A stretch of DNA of 64,000 nucleotides from Macrocybe gigantea (GCA_011319805.1 SJRY01000300.1:36015-100014), one strand, 5' to 3'; counted from the first letter of the stretch, positions 12,891 through 25,164 are shown. Numbers and translations are program-made. The notes: generated from the letters alone by a model not told the origin.

Positions 12891-13355
12891 ACAAAACGTG
12901 TCTTAGTTTGAGGGGAACCTGGTTCTTTCCCGAGCTTGTAAATGAATAGATGACGACTCTTGTGTTTATGTGTGATGTGATTGGAACAGCAAGATCCGGA
13001 ACACGACGTCCCGCTTCATTTCAGGCGTTTGAGCAACATAATCTGCCTACAACATAATGTGTCTACATTAGGTAGCGGTCGTTCATTCACCTTGGCCCGA
13101 ATCATTTGCGTCCATTACGGGACACAAATTTGTCCGACTTGTGACTGCATACTGCACGCCGGGTAGAAGTATGGCAATAGCTGTATCGTAAACCTCTCTC
13201 GGAATCGAGTGATCGAGACACGATCGCGTCGCGGACGCGTTGTTTGTTCTACTTTGGTTCACACCGTTTCTTTTGGCGACAACGATGCACAACGGAGTGG
13301 CCCTGAAGAAGTCTTGACCTCTGTATGCTTTCTGACTACGCCCTCCTTCAGTAAC
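12891..13355. other. intergenic region
   Basis: Contains the 3' flank of the GH25 gene and the 5' flank of EXO1. No gene recognised. Confidence 0.6.
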
Positions 13356-15873
13356 ATGGGAATAAGCGGCTTGTTGCCCGCGCTCAAGTCCATTCAAGTG
13401 ACGAAACCGCTTTCGGCGTACGCGGGGCAGACCATCGCGGTGGACGGTTATGTCTGGCTACATCGTGGGATACTGACGTGTGCGCCAGAGCTGGCGACGG
13501 GCAAAAAGACTCACAAGTGCGTGTCACTCTCTTGCTTATGCTCTGCGCGACGAATTTTAATCGAGCGCGAATGAAGATACGTCGACTATGCGATGCAGCG
13601 CGTCCGCCTTTTGCGCCATCACAAGATCAACCCTTACATCGTTTTTGACGGTGGCCCTCTGCCGGCCAAGAAAGGAACTGAGGTGGAACGAAAGCGGAAA
13701 CGCGAGGAGAGCCTGGCACGCGCCAACGCGCTCGCTGCCCAGGGGAAGCACGGCCAGGCCCGCGAATACTACCTCAAGTGCGTAGACGTAACGCCTGCGA
13801 TGGCCTATCAATTCATCAAGGTCAGCTAGTCTCCTGGTCTTGAGTTCCGGAACGGAATGCTGACTCGGGCTGTGTTGCCCAAGGCTCTACGCGCAGAATC
13901 CGTGCCCTACGTGGTGGCACCGTACGAAGCGGACGCCCAGCTCGCCTACCTCGAACGCGTGGGCATCGTAGACGGCATCCTCACTGAAGATTCCGATCTA
14001 CTCGTGTTCGGCTGCCAGAATGTTCTGTTCAAACTCGATACGACCGCCAACACGGTCGTCTCCGTTATGCGCAAAGACTTTGGGACCGTCGCCGCCTCTG
14101 CGTCTGACTCAAACGGCATAAGCCTCGTGGGCTGGTCGGACGTGCAGTTTCGTGCCATGGCGATTTTGAGCGGGTGCGACTATCTGCCGAGCATTCACGG
14201 CATCGGTCTGAAGACGGCATGCACGCTTCTCCGGAAGTGGAAGACCGTTGAACAAGTCGTCAGAGTCATACAGCTCGAGGGTAAGAAAACGGTGCCTAGT
14301 GGGTATCTGAAGCAATTCAAACTGGCAGAAATTTGTTTTCTGCATCAGCGAGTGTACTGTCCGAATCAGGAGAAACTAGTTCATCTGACCAATGTAGCTG
14401 GCGAATGGAATGATGAGCTGGACCATTATGTTGGCCGGTAAGTGGATTTGTTATATGTAGCCGAGGCGCGTTCTCAATATGTCTCCCCCAGGGAGCTTGA
14501 TGCTGCTTTAGCGAAGAGAATAGCTCTCGGAGAAGTTGATCCCGCTACTTTATTGCCGATAGATGATATCCATCCTGGTTTTACACCTGGTGTCTTGAAA
14601 GCCCTACCTTTCGTCACCCATATAGGGAACCGGCAAGATAAAGGAAAAGGAAAGGAGAAGACACCCGTCAAAGAAGGCATTCTGAGCTTTTTCGGTTCGT
14701 TATATTCTGCCAAAACTTGATCTTTTGCGTATTGACCTTTTATTGGCTACCATGGCAGGTCCCAATCCGACTATCCCTCCCAAAACGAAGAAGTCGAGTT
14801 TGCCTCCTGTAGCTCCTCGTCCGAAGAAAGCTAATGTTGGCAAAGGGAGTGGCAAAAGAACACTTGCAGAAGTCATGGAATCTGAAACAACGGCCAAGCA
14901 TCAGAAACGGTCCAAGTTTTTTGAATCAAAGCTCGGCGGCAAGACCGCTGTCCATTCATCCCCAATCGCCGGGCCTTCTAGGCTAATCCAAGAGAAGGAG
15001 AACATTTTTATCGTCATCGACGACGATGATGGCGATTCTGTGGATAATTCCGCTGCGTCTGTGCAAGCCCAAATATCGGTCTGCGAGGTCGACTTTGACG
15101 AGGATATGAATGATGAAATTGGACAGGAAGATGGATACATTTCGCCGACTCCATCATTTGTTGAAGAATTGCAAGACTTGTCTTCCCCCGCTCGCCCAGG
15201 CTCTGCATCCCGAAAGCGGGCAGACAAGGGTGGTCTCTCCGACAACGAAGACTTTGATGCTGATCCCATTTCCAGCCCTCCGATTCCGAAGCAAAAACGC
15301 GCCTTGAATAACCCAGTGCCACCCAGAACCTATTCACTCGATTCATCTCTCGCGCGACGTCATTCCACTCGCTCTTCAAAGCGAAATGATGGTCACGTAC
15401 ATTGCACGCCTATATCCAGTCAGCCAACGGCGGCCCAGCCTGTGACCACCGTCGACCTTGAGCACATATTTGGAGACACCGCAAGCGACATCGACACCTC
15501 AGGCGACGAGGAGAAAGCCCACGACACCGAACCAGACACGGCCTCGTGTCCGTCTCAAGGGCTGTGTTCGTCGGGCAATTTATTTAATGAAGCAGAGCCT
15601 TCGGATGTGGAAGAGTCGGAAGCGAGGGCGGCCGAACTGAGGAGAGATGCCGTAATCAATGGCTGGAGAGAACGATGGGCACGGTCAGGCAAGGCGTCTA
15701 CGAGACTTAGGAGGGCGGAGACGAACGTGACGCCGGCGGGCCGACATTCGCTGCCCAGTTCGCCGTGGCGCGACGGGAAATGGTCGGCAAGCAGATCGTC
15801 CGGTCCGAAGACGCGCCACGTCCAAGCCAGAAAGAGCTTGCCATTTCTGGCGCCAGCTAGCAATCGATCATGA
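13356..15873 (+). CDS. EXO1: exonuclease 1 (Rad2/XPG-family 5' flap and 5'-3' exonuclease)
   Basis: Begins MGISGLLPALKSIQVTKPLS. All metal-binding blocks of the XPG-N and XPG-I domains are present: the DGYVWLHRG block (Asp30), YIVFDGGPLPAKKGTE, PYVVAPYEADAQLAYLE, GILTEDSDLLVFG and AILSGCDYLPSIHGIGLKTA (helix-hairpin-helix entry). Introns join KKTHK to YVDYAMQRV, AYQFIK to ALRAESVP, YVGR to ELDAALAK, and LSFF to GPNPTIPP. The last about 380 residues are Ser/acid-rich and disordered, as in other EXO1 proteins, where that tail binds mismatch-repair partners. Acts in the nucleus in mismatch repair, end resection and meiotic recombination. The frame is intact. Confidence 0.92.
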
Positions 15874-16410
15874 CGTCATCTGAGCAGCTGGCTTTGCTGG
15901 ACTTGTCCGGGAACACAGCTTCTGGGCTTTATGTCTTTAATATAATTTTTCGGGTGTATCATAGCGCTTTTTGAATGGTCGAATGCTGATTGTCAGTGGT
16001 CTAGGCTCGCCTCATGGGTTTCGAATTTACGTTATGTAAGCCCCTCGTTGCAATTGGCGCAATTGACCAAAAGTTGATTAAAACTCTGAGTGGTCAGAAT
16101 GTCGAGCGTGTTCCCTAACCAACACCCTAGGCCATTCACAACAGGTCCAGCGCGACCTTTTAGTTTCAGCTTGTTACCTTTGTAGCGTTGGTCTGTTTTC
16201 AAGCTTTTCGCATCCTCTCACCGCTTACTATCTTCGACCAATTTACCACGGCTTTCGGGGTAAGCTCTATCATGAGCGTGTTTGTCCAGGGTATTCAGTC
16301 ATCTTGACGAGCGTCGCTTGTGTTCCTATGCAACGTTTCTTTGTTTAGGGCCCTGGGCGCCTCCAGACCTTTCAAACCGTTTTTCAAGGTTTACAACAGA
16401 CACCGTTGCT
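15874..16410. other. intergenic region upstream of zinc-finger gene
   Basis: The frame of the next gene extends upstream to an ATG at 16282, but that part lacks the composition of the main body, so I treat it as leader. No other gene recognised. Confidence 0.5.
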
Positions 16411-17971
16411 ATGAACATAGATCACAGGACGGGCAAGGCCTCGAGTTCGACTCGTCGAGAATATATACATGCTTATTATGGTCAAAAACCCTCCACCACT
16501 CCAAACACTTTGTTCCAGGGGGCCTCCTCACCCCTTTCGGATTTTCGCACAAGCCATGAACTCGACCTCATGGGTCGGCCTAGGACAGAGTCGTTATATC
16601 CCACTGTCCCTCACCACGATGAGGGGAGATCAGTGGAATACCCACACCCTGGCAGAGCGATGTTTGCGACAGCGGATAGGCCACCAGATCTCCATGATCG
16701 TCGGTCTCAAAATACCATTTCTTCCTCCATTCCAGGATTCGAGAACTTCCTAGACTCCCGGCATGGTCCAGGATATTCTTTGTCTACAGTCTCTGCTTTG
16801 CGATCTATTCCTGACCCACAAGTGGCCGGCGGACCGTCTTACATGTCAGGCATTCAGAACCATGTCGGGCTCATGCAGTCCCAAATGGCCAAACACCATT
16901 CAGAGACTCCATTTTCGGCCGCTCAGCAGACACGACTCGTGACACAGCGAGTAGAGCCCCAAGGCCCGGATGAGCCGTCCTCCCTAATTCCGAGCACCGC
17001 ATTTCGAGGGTTGCTTCGTTCACCGGGCCCTGCCTTGGAGCCCCCTCTTGCTGTAATAGTCGATTCCAATAGCAGTGACACCTCTGCAGGCGTTGATCGC
17101 AGTGTGGGCTATGATTTCGCCTTGTCGCCGTCATCGTTTCCAATTGGACAAAGCACTCAGTCGCCTTCTCAGAGCGGTTGGATCAATGTGACGTCAAACG
17201 TGGACGCCAACTTGCCCCGTGGACCAACGTGCGTAAACGAGTTTCTTCGGTCCCTTCTACGTGCATGACGGGACTTTGACATATATTCAGGAGCAACATC
17301 TCAAGGACTGCATTAACTAAGAGAAAGGTTAAGATGCACGAGTGTGAATATGCGGCAAAGGCTTCCCGAGGTAGACCTCTGATATTTCCTCTTACCAAGC
17401 GGCCTGATTTTCATTATCTCCCTCCCCCTCTTCAGACCCAGCGGTTTAAAGACGCATATGAACATTCACAACAATGTCAAACGTCAGTCGTCGTCGTCCT
17501 TATTTTCCAGTCCCGAAATTCACTTGTAGAATGAAAAGCGTTTCGTTGCGTTTATCCGGGTGCGACAAAATGTTTACAGTCCGTTCGAATGCAAAACGGC
17601 ATCTTCGTACACATGGAAGTGCTCCAACGCCATCCGACGCAAAGACAGCACAACATGCATCTGACTTTGCTGGTCCAGACGTCGCAGGTTTACCTCATGT
17701 GCCGAAGCAAGGCGTGAACCCTGCACCACTCAAACTTCGTTGGATGTCGCCCAACGTGATAACAAAGACAGGTTTTCGAGATGCAAAGTCCGTTTCGGAC
17801 GCCGACTCAGACTCGGATGACGACTCCTTGAGGTCTCAGCGTGCTACGATGCTCCTCGACCCTGTGTTTCCCTCGCCCGTTATCCACGGTCGCCAAGATC
17901 GTCTCGGCGATGAGGAAGGCTCTTCTTATCAAGAAGTCCGGTCCCACCCACGCCAGTCGTTAGAGGTTTGA
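16411..17971 (+). CDS. C2H2 zinc-finger protein with two frame breaks
   Basis: The N-terminal 285 residues (MNIDHRTGKASSSTRREYIH onward) are Ser/Pro-rich and disordered. After an intron (PT|SNIS at about 17229-17290) come two tandem C2H2 fingers of a type common in Agaricomycetes: HECE-[x]-CGKGFPRPSGLKTHMN and FRCVYPGCDKMFTVRSNAKRH. Both require one missing base: finger 1 between GAA and TATGC (17348-17350), finger 2 in CCGGG/TGC (17557-17561). Read literally, the first Cys pair is lost and the frame ends early. Introns at GAG|GTAGAC and AAAC|GTCAGT fit the restored frame. The C-terminal part (17580-17971) is acidic and Ser-rich. Probably a DNA-binding regulator. Whether the breaks are real or sequencing errors cannot be told from this sequence. 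Confidence 0.7.
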
Positions 17972-18234
17972 GCGTTGACTATTCGACAAGCGGTATTGCC
18001 ACCAGCTGATTTGCTTCCGTAACCAGTTTGGCGCCACATGGTTCAGCTATCTAGGGCTACGATTTTTGCAGAATTATTCTGAACTACTAGCTTTCGGTCG
18101 ATTTCCTTCACATTCGGATCTCATGATGTTCTAGGTCAAGTGTTTACCTATTGCGAGTCTTGTGCAACTACCGAGTATTGGGCATGACATCGGCTCGACT
18201 AGTACTCGCGTGTTGTATGGAAGTCTATATATTT

Positions 18235-18898
18235 TCAGCTAGGCTGAGTGCTTCTGCGATACATAGCACGGTTCACTAGCCCGATCGGCATATCGTAAAG
18301 AACGGCAGGTTGTGTCGAATCAAGGAATGGATTGTCGCCGCCATCCTGGGGAAGCTTGCCAATCCATCTGATAAGAACGGTGAAAGTCACAAGACATTCA
18401 ATTTTACGGAAAGGTTTATACCTGTTATCGTGCTCATGTCAGAAAAGGACGGTGTGGAGGCGATGGCCAGCGACCAATACACCACGTAGGTCGTTAAAAC
18501 CAGTACGATCGACCAAGCGGGCACAAGGATCGCCCATTCGCTTTTATTTTTGGCGAACGTCAGGACGGTTCGGACGGCTGAGGGGTGTGAGGGATGCGGG
18601 CGCACCGGCTTGGGTACCAAGTTATTCCTGAGCGGATGATGTACTCGTCAGGAACCAGTGCCCAGAGAACGTAAATGCAGAAAGCGAGCGAGGTCGACGT
18701 CCAGGCCACGAAGCCGTATATCTCTGGTGCGCGGCTGCGCCCTACGACGGCCGAGCTGCGCTCAACGCGGTGCTGCTGCTGCTGCTGCTGTTGGGTGTCA
18801 TGGTCGACGCTGGCCATAGGCCAGTTCGAAAAGAGACAAGGTCGACGGGTCGGCTGTCGGCTGTCCCGCCGAAACGACGATCCGCTGGATTTTGACAC
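18235..18898 (-). CDS. GPI19: PIG-P / Gpi19, subunit of GPI N-acetylglucosaminyltransferase
   Basis: The PIG-P pattern is clear: RAPEIYGFVAWTSTSLAF (first membrane helix), YVLWALVPDEYI, GITWYPSREWAILVPAWSIV across an intron, and a second helix VLVLTTYVVYWSLAIASTPS. After a further intron (STIT|D) the family's C-terminal block VLYDMPIGLVNRAMYRR lies one frame away, so one base seems missing near 18362-18367. Without repair the protein ends at 18275. The N-terminus before residue 40 contains a seven-Gln run; an inner Met at 18817 (MASVDHD) is an alternative start. The complex transfers GlcNAc to phosphatidylinositol in the ER, the first step of GPI-anchor synthesis. Start sites of this gene and the cyclo-ligase are only 25 bases apart on opposite strands. 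Confidence 0.82.
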
Positions 18899-18923
18899 TC
18901 CGATTCGATCACACTCCTAGGCG

Positions 18924-19863
18924 ATGCACTCGCTCCGAGCGCAAAAAAGGGCTTTGCGCAAGGCCGTCACTGCGACGCTGCAGCAACTATCGAGACAGGA
19001 GATAGAATCGCAGTGTAAATATGTGTCTATTGTTTTCTCCCAGCGCTGTTGATTCAGTTCTGGTCTTTTTCCAGCCAAATCGGTTGTCGATAAAGTTCTA
19101 GCCTTGCCACAATTCCGTCAATGCAAATCCACGAGCTGCTATTTGAGCATGCCGACTGGTGAGGTCGACACTTCCTCATTGGTCTCCGAGATTTTACGCG
19201 GCGGTCTGTGGAACATTCTACTCCCAGTCGGCTAGTCCGACATCACAAACTTGTCTGACATCAGAATGACACACAGGAAAGACATTGTTTGTGCCAAAGA
19301 TCGAATCTAAAGACGGGAAGATGCGTTTCTTGAAAGTGTATGGACTTGAGGACTTGAACTCCTTTCCGAGCGGAGTGTGGGGAATTAAAGAGCCAGAGCT
19401 GCACTGGCAAGGAACGAAGCGGCAGGACGGTGTGTCAAGATGAGAATGTCCAATGACACGCTCATACTCTTCGCAGTGCTGGACCGGGACTGCCAACCAC
19501 TGGATGTGATTCTTCTTCCAGGTCTGTTCATTCGAAGTTGCTGATTTTTTCCAACCCTGACGGTGTCACGCTCTTTCAGCTGTCGCGTTTGACCGATCGC
19601 TGTCGCGACTTGGTCATGGAAAAGGATACTATGACCGGTTCATCGCTAGTTATGTCTCGAAGGTCGTCCGCGACCATTACTAGGTTTGTGCGCCTCTAAA
19701 CCCCTGAGATTATGCCCTCTGAACCGCTCGTACTCAAGTCGGCCTGGCTCTGCGAGAGCAAATTTTAGAAGCCAACAATATACCCATGGGAGATCACGAC
19801 TGGAAAATGGATTTGGTCATCACACCGGATGCGGTGATTAGACCCATTTCAATAGCTGGTTAA
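18924..19863 (+). CDS. FAU1: 5-formyltetrahydrofolate cyclo-ligase (MTHFS)
   Basis: Starts MHSLRAQKRALRKAVTATLQ. Exons joined by phase give KSVVDKVLALPQFRQCKS, YLSMPTGEVDTSSLVSEIL, KTLFVPKIESKDGKMRFLKV, GVWGIKEPE, LDVILLPAVAFD, then the family signature RLGHGKGYYDRFI and LVGLALREQILEANNIPMG, DWKMDLVITPDAVI. All active-site blocks are present. At 19679-19683 the frame meets TAC TAG directly before the donor GTTTGT; adding one base gives RDHYLVGLALREQ, matching the family without loss of residues. A donor upstream (A|GTTATG) would avoid the stop but drop about 11 conserved-length residues. ATP-dependent enzyme returning 5-formyl-THF to the folate pool in the cytosol or mitochondrion. Confidence 0.85.
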
Positions 19864-19945
19864 ACTCGTGAAGATACGTGCTGATTATCATACCACCATT
19901 AATATATCATACATGATCATGGCCCGGAACGACAACATGACGTGG

Positions 19946-21211
19946 TCACAACTCCTGAATAGGAGAATCTTCTCGCCAGCCTGCTGCGACCAGCGTTTCC
20001 TCAAACGGTGACCGGACATTGATCGGTGCTCTTGGGATATCTGCATTTTCTTGCTCCCTTATGAAGTTGCAGATTAACGCGTTTATTCTGAGGTGGTAGT
20101 TCGTTAGTCTGGCGGTCATGAGACGGCACAGATCTCTGAACTCAACTCGGTCGGATGGGTCACGACTCCAAAGCGGGGAGCATCAGGCACTTGGGCTAAT
20201 CTCACGTCCAGCCCTACTGACTTCAGGCGGTCGCGGATTGCCTCAGTACAACGCAAGGGGTAAGCGACGTCTTGTCCACAGTGTATTAGCTGAATCGGGC
20301 ATTTAATCTTCTTGAGCGTTTCGTCGGTATATGGAGTCTTCTCCTTGAAAAACGTTAGGCACACTGTACGAGACTGTTCGAAATTTGGTGGACTAAAGTT
20401 TTTCATTGCTTGTCGGACAGCAAGGGTTTCAAGACTAAATGTGCGTTAACAAAGTTTAGGCAGTGGGACGGAGCATGCTTACGCTTTTACTAAAGGTGTT
20501 TTTGTTTCTGAGAAGCCCAGTTGCATCCCTCCGAAGGCTGCATCGAGCACCAAGGTATTGTCGATGTCCTCGGCATTCTTAAATGCCTCGGTCCAATAAT
20601 CGAAGATTTGTTGCCGACCCTCGAGAACGCTCTCTGGCTGGACGGTAATTTGAGACAGAAGAACGATGTATATTAAATTATGCAAACCCCACTTCATGGA
20701 TGGCCAGCGGTGATATCAGAGTTAGCGAAAGAACCTTCTCCGGGGCAGCAGTCGCCACTGCCAACGATACGAAGCTTCCCATCGAAAGTCCTATAAAATG
20801 ACATCGAGGCAGATCCAGAGCTTCCTGGTGGCTGCGGTCAGCCGGTGGAATGAGGAAAAAGAATACACATACCATGAATGAAAGCGCATCTTCAGCAGCC
20901 TCCCTACGTCTCCAATGTGGCGGAACGATGCCAGACGTTTCGCCATGCAGTCGATTGTCTATCGCCACGAGGTTGTACTTCCTCAAGTCAGGGTCTGCGA
21001 ATTGCTCTGTCCGGACAACGATGACATTAAGAACGATTCAGATTGGCTACGACTTACGCTGAAATATACATTGTGCGAAATATACTGGGTGCAGGAAAAG
21101 CAGAGTGGGCAGGCTCCGATCGATGTCAGACGCGGATGTGGTTGTCGGTGTTGATATCGTGTAATGGAATGACGCAGGTCCATTAGAATTGTTTATGTTA
21201 ACATGGGGCAT
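19946..21211 (-). CDS. alpha/beta hydrolase
   Basis: Start MPHVNINNSNGPASFHYTIS at 21211. Introns join CIFQ to QQFADPDLRKYNLVAIDNR, SFM to EALDLPRCHF and later segments. Landmarks are FLHPVYFAQ (oxyanion region), DNRLHGETSG, nucleophile elbow GLSMGS, and late Asp/His region KCPIQLIHCGQDVAYPLR plus GVVTHP. In the literal frame the gene stops at 20116. One missing base at 20149-20157 (CATCC/GACC) would extend it by about 70 residues to a TGA at 19946, ending NVRSPFEETLVAAGW. That SPFE..L...GW ending recurs in this fungal family as I remember it. Substrate unknown. The gene converges on the cyclo-ligase gene. Confidence 0.75.
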
Positions 21212-21606
21212 GACTAGCGTTGCGTAGAAGGACGGATTCGAAAGTAGTCGATTGGGTCGGGAGACTAAGAAGGCCTTAAAAGTGAATGTAAGTCAGAGAA
21301 AGTGGTCTCAGCTCAAAGGTCTACGTTGTGAAAGGGCAAAAAAATCCCGATCTGAAATAAAAAAATCGCGTCAATTAGGTTTACCGTTATAGGGGCCGTG
21401 AGTGTGGGAGGGTATGGGTGTTCAGTATTATCACCGAATTTCATATTTTGACACGCGGTCAATCTCAATGCGCCGCGCTCAAGCCATTCCGATCGGTGCA
21501 TAGATTACAAAACGAATGAGACAAGGCCTAGAATTGGGTTCAGAGCGGCTATTTATGCTCAGGCTCTTGTAATATTCGTAGAATTCATGTGTCAGAAGAT
21601 TTAGAG
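21212..21606. other. intergenic region
   Basis: A-T rich flank between two minus-strand genes: promoter of the hydrolase and 3' flank of the RAD51C-like gene. No gene recognised. Confidence 0.6.
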
Positions 21607-23016
21607 TTAAGAAAATACCCAGAGGATGACTGTCCATGGGTCAGGAATAATCGCTATTCGAATTTGAAAGGATAAGCGCACAATTTCATATGCAATCGTT
21701 CGCCTGGAATCATGTTCCCGTTGCGACGGTGAAGAAACGAGTATGACCTCTCTGCGCTCTGTGTTAGTTCGTGTCAGCCATACGCGGGATTTTAAGACAT
21801 ACCCAGAATCGAAGCTCTGTGGTGCGATAATAATGCGGTATGTTCTACCTGGAGGCAGGTACGATGGTCCTAGGCACGCCATAAGATATTAAAGCAAGGA
21901 AAGATATACTGATGCGTGGCCACCTAGCTGCGGTAACAGGACTGCCTGAGCACCTGAATCAAAATTTCCAGGCGCACCGTCAGCGTCAAGCATTTTGGTG
22001 GCCAGCTGCGATGTTATCATGATCTGCGCCCGATTGCGATGAATTTGGACCAGGCGATAAATCGAACGCAACAGTTCTCACAGTCAGATTGCGTGACATG
22101 GAAAGCCTGGTAAGAATCTCCTTCACCCTAATCAAAAGGGCATTTCTATCTGGAAAAGCTAACTTGCGCATTTCTTGGAAGGGGAAAGAGAATGAATTGA
22201 GCACAAGGAGAGAAACCTGTCGCAATCGCATGCATTAGCAGACATTCCTTCATGCCGTCGCAACAGACCTACAGACCTTCGGACGAGCATCCAATTCTCT
22301 GTGAAGCTTGTGAAGGAAAACCATCATATCAGGCAACGTGTAAATCTTTGCACAATGAACCATTTGATGGTAATTTTCAGGTAATGAGATATCTGCACAG
22401 TCACGTCAACACGAGGAGTACAGGAGGGTTCCATCAGGGTTTAACTTACTTTGGTGCTGGAGCATGGCATCCAACGATGTTGGACGTGTCATATTTTGAG
22501 AGTCTCATTTGAGGGGTAAGACAACACAAGTTGGTCCATTTAAAGACCAGTGGTTACCGACGAATATGACTTCCTCCCCATTTGGATGGCGGAAGCAGTC
22601 ATGTTAACAGCAAGCCTCTCTTTGAACGATCCAGGGATCCCGGAAATTTCAAGGAGGTATCCTTTTGGAAGCCCCCCACAAAAGCTCGTCAACGGGTGCA
22701 GAATTAGTCAAATATCGTCGAATTGGGTTAACCATGGAGGCAACGGATTGTGTCAGCAAAGGAATAGAAGTTGATGTGAGGGATATGTGCTGAGACGAAA
22801 TCACTTTCTGCGCTTCTTCCAAAGGTACATTGATTTCTACCAGAGATGCTGATGTGTAAACTGGAGATTGCGGCCCTATGTAATCGTACCTTGTGCTAGG
22901 CGCTCGGCCGATATTCCCTGAAGCTCAGAAGCAGTTTCATACCCAGCTTGTGTGAGTGCTCTCAGAATATGCTGGGAGATGGGCAAGGAAGATAATGGCC
23001 GCTTCAAGTTGGACAT
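21607..23016 (-). CDS. RAD51 paralog, RAD51C-like
   Basis: Begins MSNLKRPLSSLPISQHILRA with a RAD51C-type N-terminal helix-hairpin region. The ATPase core follows: STSIPLLTQSV, VDELL..GF, KGYLLEISGIPGSFKERLAV (Walker A region), VIFVDSQNMTRPTS, VSLLVLNSFSFPFQEMRKLA (Walker B, LLVLNS), IMITSQLATKM, AQAVLLPQLGPSYLPPGRTY and EVILVSSPSQ. About nine introns. Three single-base gaps are needed: in or near the C6 run 22672-22677 (G6 on the coding strand), near 22655-22665, and at 22576-22579. The first two could also be read as one extra base. The Walker A loop is atypical (GIPGSFKE rather than GxxxxGK[ST]). RAD51C acts in strand-exchange mediator complexes in recombinational repair. Confidence 0.75.
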
Positions 23017-23224
23017 GGGTGGCAACGAGACGCGTTCGTAGCATGAGTGCCGTGCACGTGTGTCGATCAACACGTGATGCTAATGGGATGTAATAAAAGC
23101 GCGACGCGTTCTCTGGAACGACCATCTTTCTTGTTCTGCTTCTCTGCTTTCCTGTTTTACTCTTCTTGTTTCCTTCACTAGTCTATTTCTTGTCTCCTTT
23201 AGCGCACCCCTCCGACGCTCTGCA

Positions 23225-24888
23225 ATGACCGCTTCAGTTTTCGCAACTGATGTGTTGGAAATTCCAAGGCAAAAATCGCACTGGGTCAAGGTTGAAAATA
23301 TTGCCGGCCATGGTATGTGTCTCGCTTCTCGACTTATCTATGCACAGCAAACGATTTCATCGAATACAGTGGATTCCAAAGATGTTATTCTGTTATTCCG
23401 GACTTCGATAGGTATTTCGGTTCACATGGGCCTGAACACTTGATTCGCGAAGAAGTCTTCATTAACGTGTAAACAGGAGAGATCAAGGATTACCACGACT
23501 ACAGGAATTACGCTGGCGGTCACATCGAGATAGGCTTTTCGAACCTAGCCGCGGCCTCGTTGAGTCACTCTTTACTTAGAAGCTGGATGGCTTGAATTTG
23601 CCGATTATATGCAGACAAGCGCTATGCCTATCAGGGTATATGCTCGGCGGCGCTCCACTGTACGTCCCTTGTATCAAAATAATGCGCATATAACTGCATT
23701 TTCGTCTTGCACTTCCGAATTGCGGTCTACTTCGATGGAAATGCTAGCCACTATATATTGATGCGTTCTCTTTTCACCACAGTTTTGTTAGTCCTACCCC
23801 CATGTCTTCCGACGACGCTGGGAACCACCAGAAGGATGATCGGCGGAACCTTTATGTTCTGGGCTTGCCATTTGCCCTTACCAAGTAATGACCCCCGCTC
23901 CCTTCAATGCTTTGGCTAACTACACATTTTCAACAAGATTTGAATTTTCGGCTGTGTTTTCCCCATATGGGACGGTCTCACATTGCGTCATCTTAGCCAC
24001 TCTCGACAACTCATCTCGTCGCCGTGGGTTCGTCGTTATGTCGACCCATGAAGAGGCAAAGCGGGCCATGACATGCTTATCCCGTACACAGGTCAAGTAA
24101 GCCTGGTCCCCAGCGCTATATCCTCATGGCAATGTTGATTATGACATTCCATAGAGGTCACATACTCGACATATCCTGGGCAGTAGTGCAACGCTCCCAA
24201 GGTCTACTCTTCTTTGGTTTTTCCCTCCGCACTAATTCAACCATCACCGTTAGGATTCCTTGACGGTGGCGACAGAGCTATAGTGCTTGACGCGAGGCCT
24301 CCTCAAAATCCGTGCGATCTGGAAGGCATAGAAAAGTCTTCTGGCACGTCGGTTCCGTCAAACATTGACCTGGCTTCTCTTTCCATGACTCTGGTTCCAA
24401 CGAATACCATCTGCGTAACACACCTATCTACTATCTTGTTTCCTCATAGTCGGGATCTGGACCCTCTCATCTGTCCCTTTGGCAGAGTGAACAGGCTTCA
24501 AGTTTTGAAGAACCCAGCTGGGACGACATTCTCTATCATCGTCGAATATGCATCGGCAGAGATGGCACAGGAAGCTAAAGAATTTCTTTCTGGACAGTGC
24601 TACGTAGGTCATCGCATCGAAACTGCTTATGTGCGACCGAAGACGTCGCTATCAAGCTTTGCTGCAATTTCTACTCTCGGTTGCTACAATGATTTTTATG
24701 GCACGAATGCTTGTTCTTTCCTTTCCGTGGCATCGCCTCTCTCATATGGCAACGGAAATAATTATGGTCCACTTCTGAACGTCGAAAAGACTCTCTCAAT
24801 GGTATCGAATGGCCATTCCACCTGTTCCTCTGCGTTACCCTCTCCTGCGGACTTCCACCGCCGTGTTTTTCCCAAGATAAGTCTTTGA
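23225..24888 (+). CDS. RNA-binding protein with three RRM domains
   Basis: Opens MTASVFATDVLEIPRQKSHW. RRM1 runs through WVKVENI, ISSNTVDSKDVILLF, GEIKDY, GGHIEIGFSNLAAA and, after an intron (TC|GTTGAG to TATGCAG), QALCLSGYMLGGAPL. RRM2 starts at NLYVLGLPFALTK, with RRRGFVVMSTHEEAKRAM. RRM3 starts NTICVTHLSTILFP, with TTFSIIVEYASAEMAQEAKEFL. The last about 90 residues are Ser-rich. The piece between VKVENI and ISSNTV is uncertain (an in-frame stretch or a short intron). RNA target unknown. No frame break required. Confidence 0.75.
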
Positions 24889-25164
24889 GTACATGAGGCA
24901 TTTCTATATGGTGGCTTTCGTTCTTGGCAATGTTTACTACCAGCTACAGAATCACTATTCTTACTCTCAGTTTGAAACAGGGGTGATAAAGATGGGAAGA
25001 CATGAACCGTCTCTCCTGTGTGATTGTTGCGCTCTCCGATCAACTGATGTCTTGGTGACAAACAGCGTCATACAGTTACCGCCGTTACACATTTTGAACT
25101 GAAGACTTTATATTGCTCACTGGTCCTAACACACCTTCTTTCTCCCCCACATTCATTCCTATTC

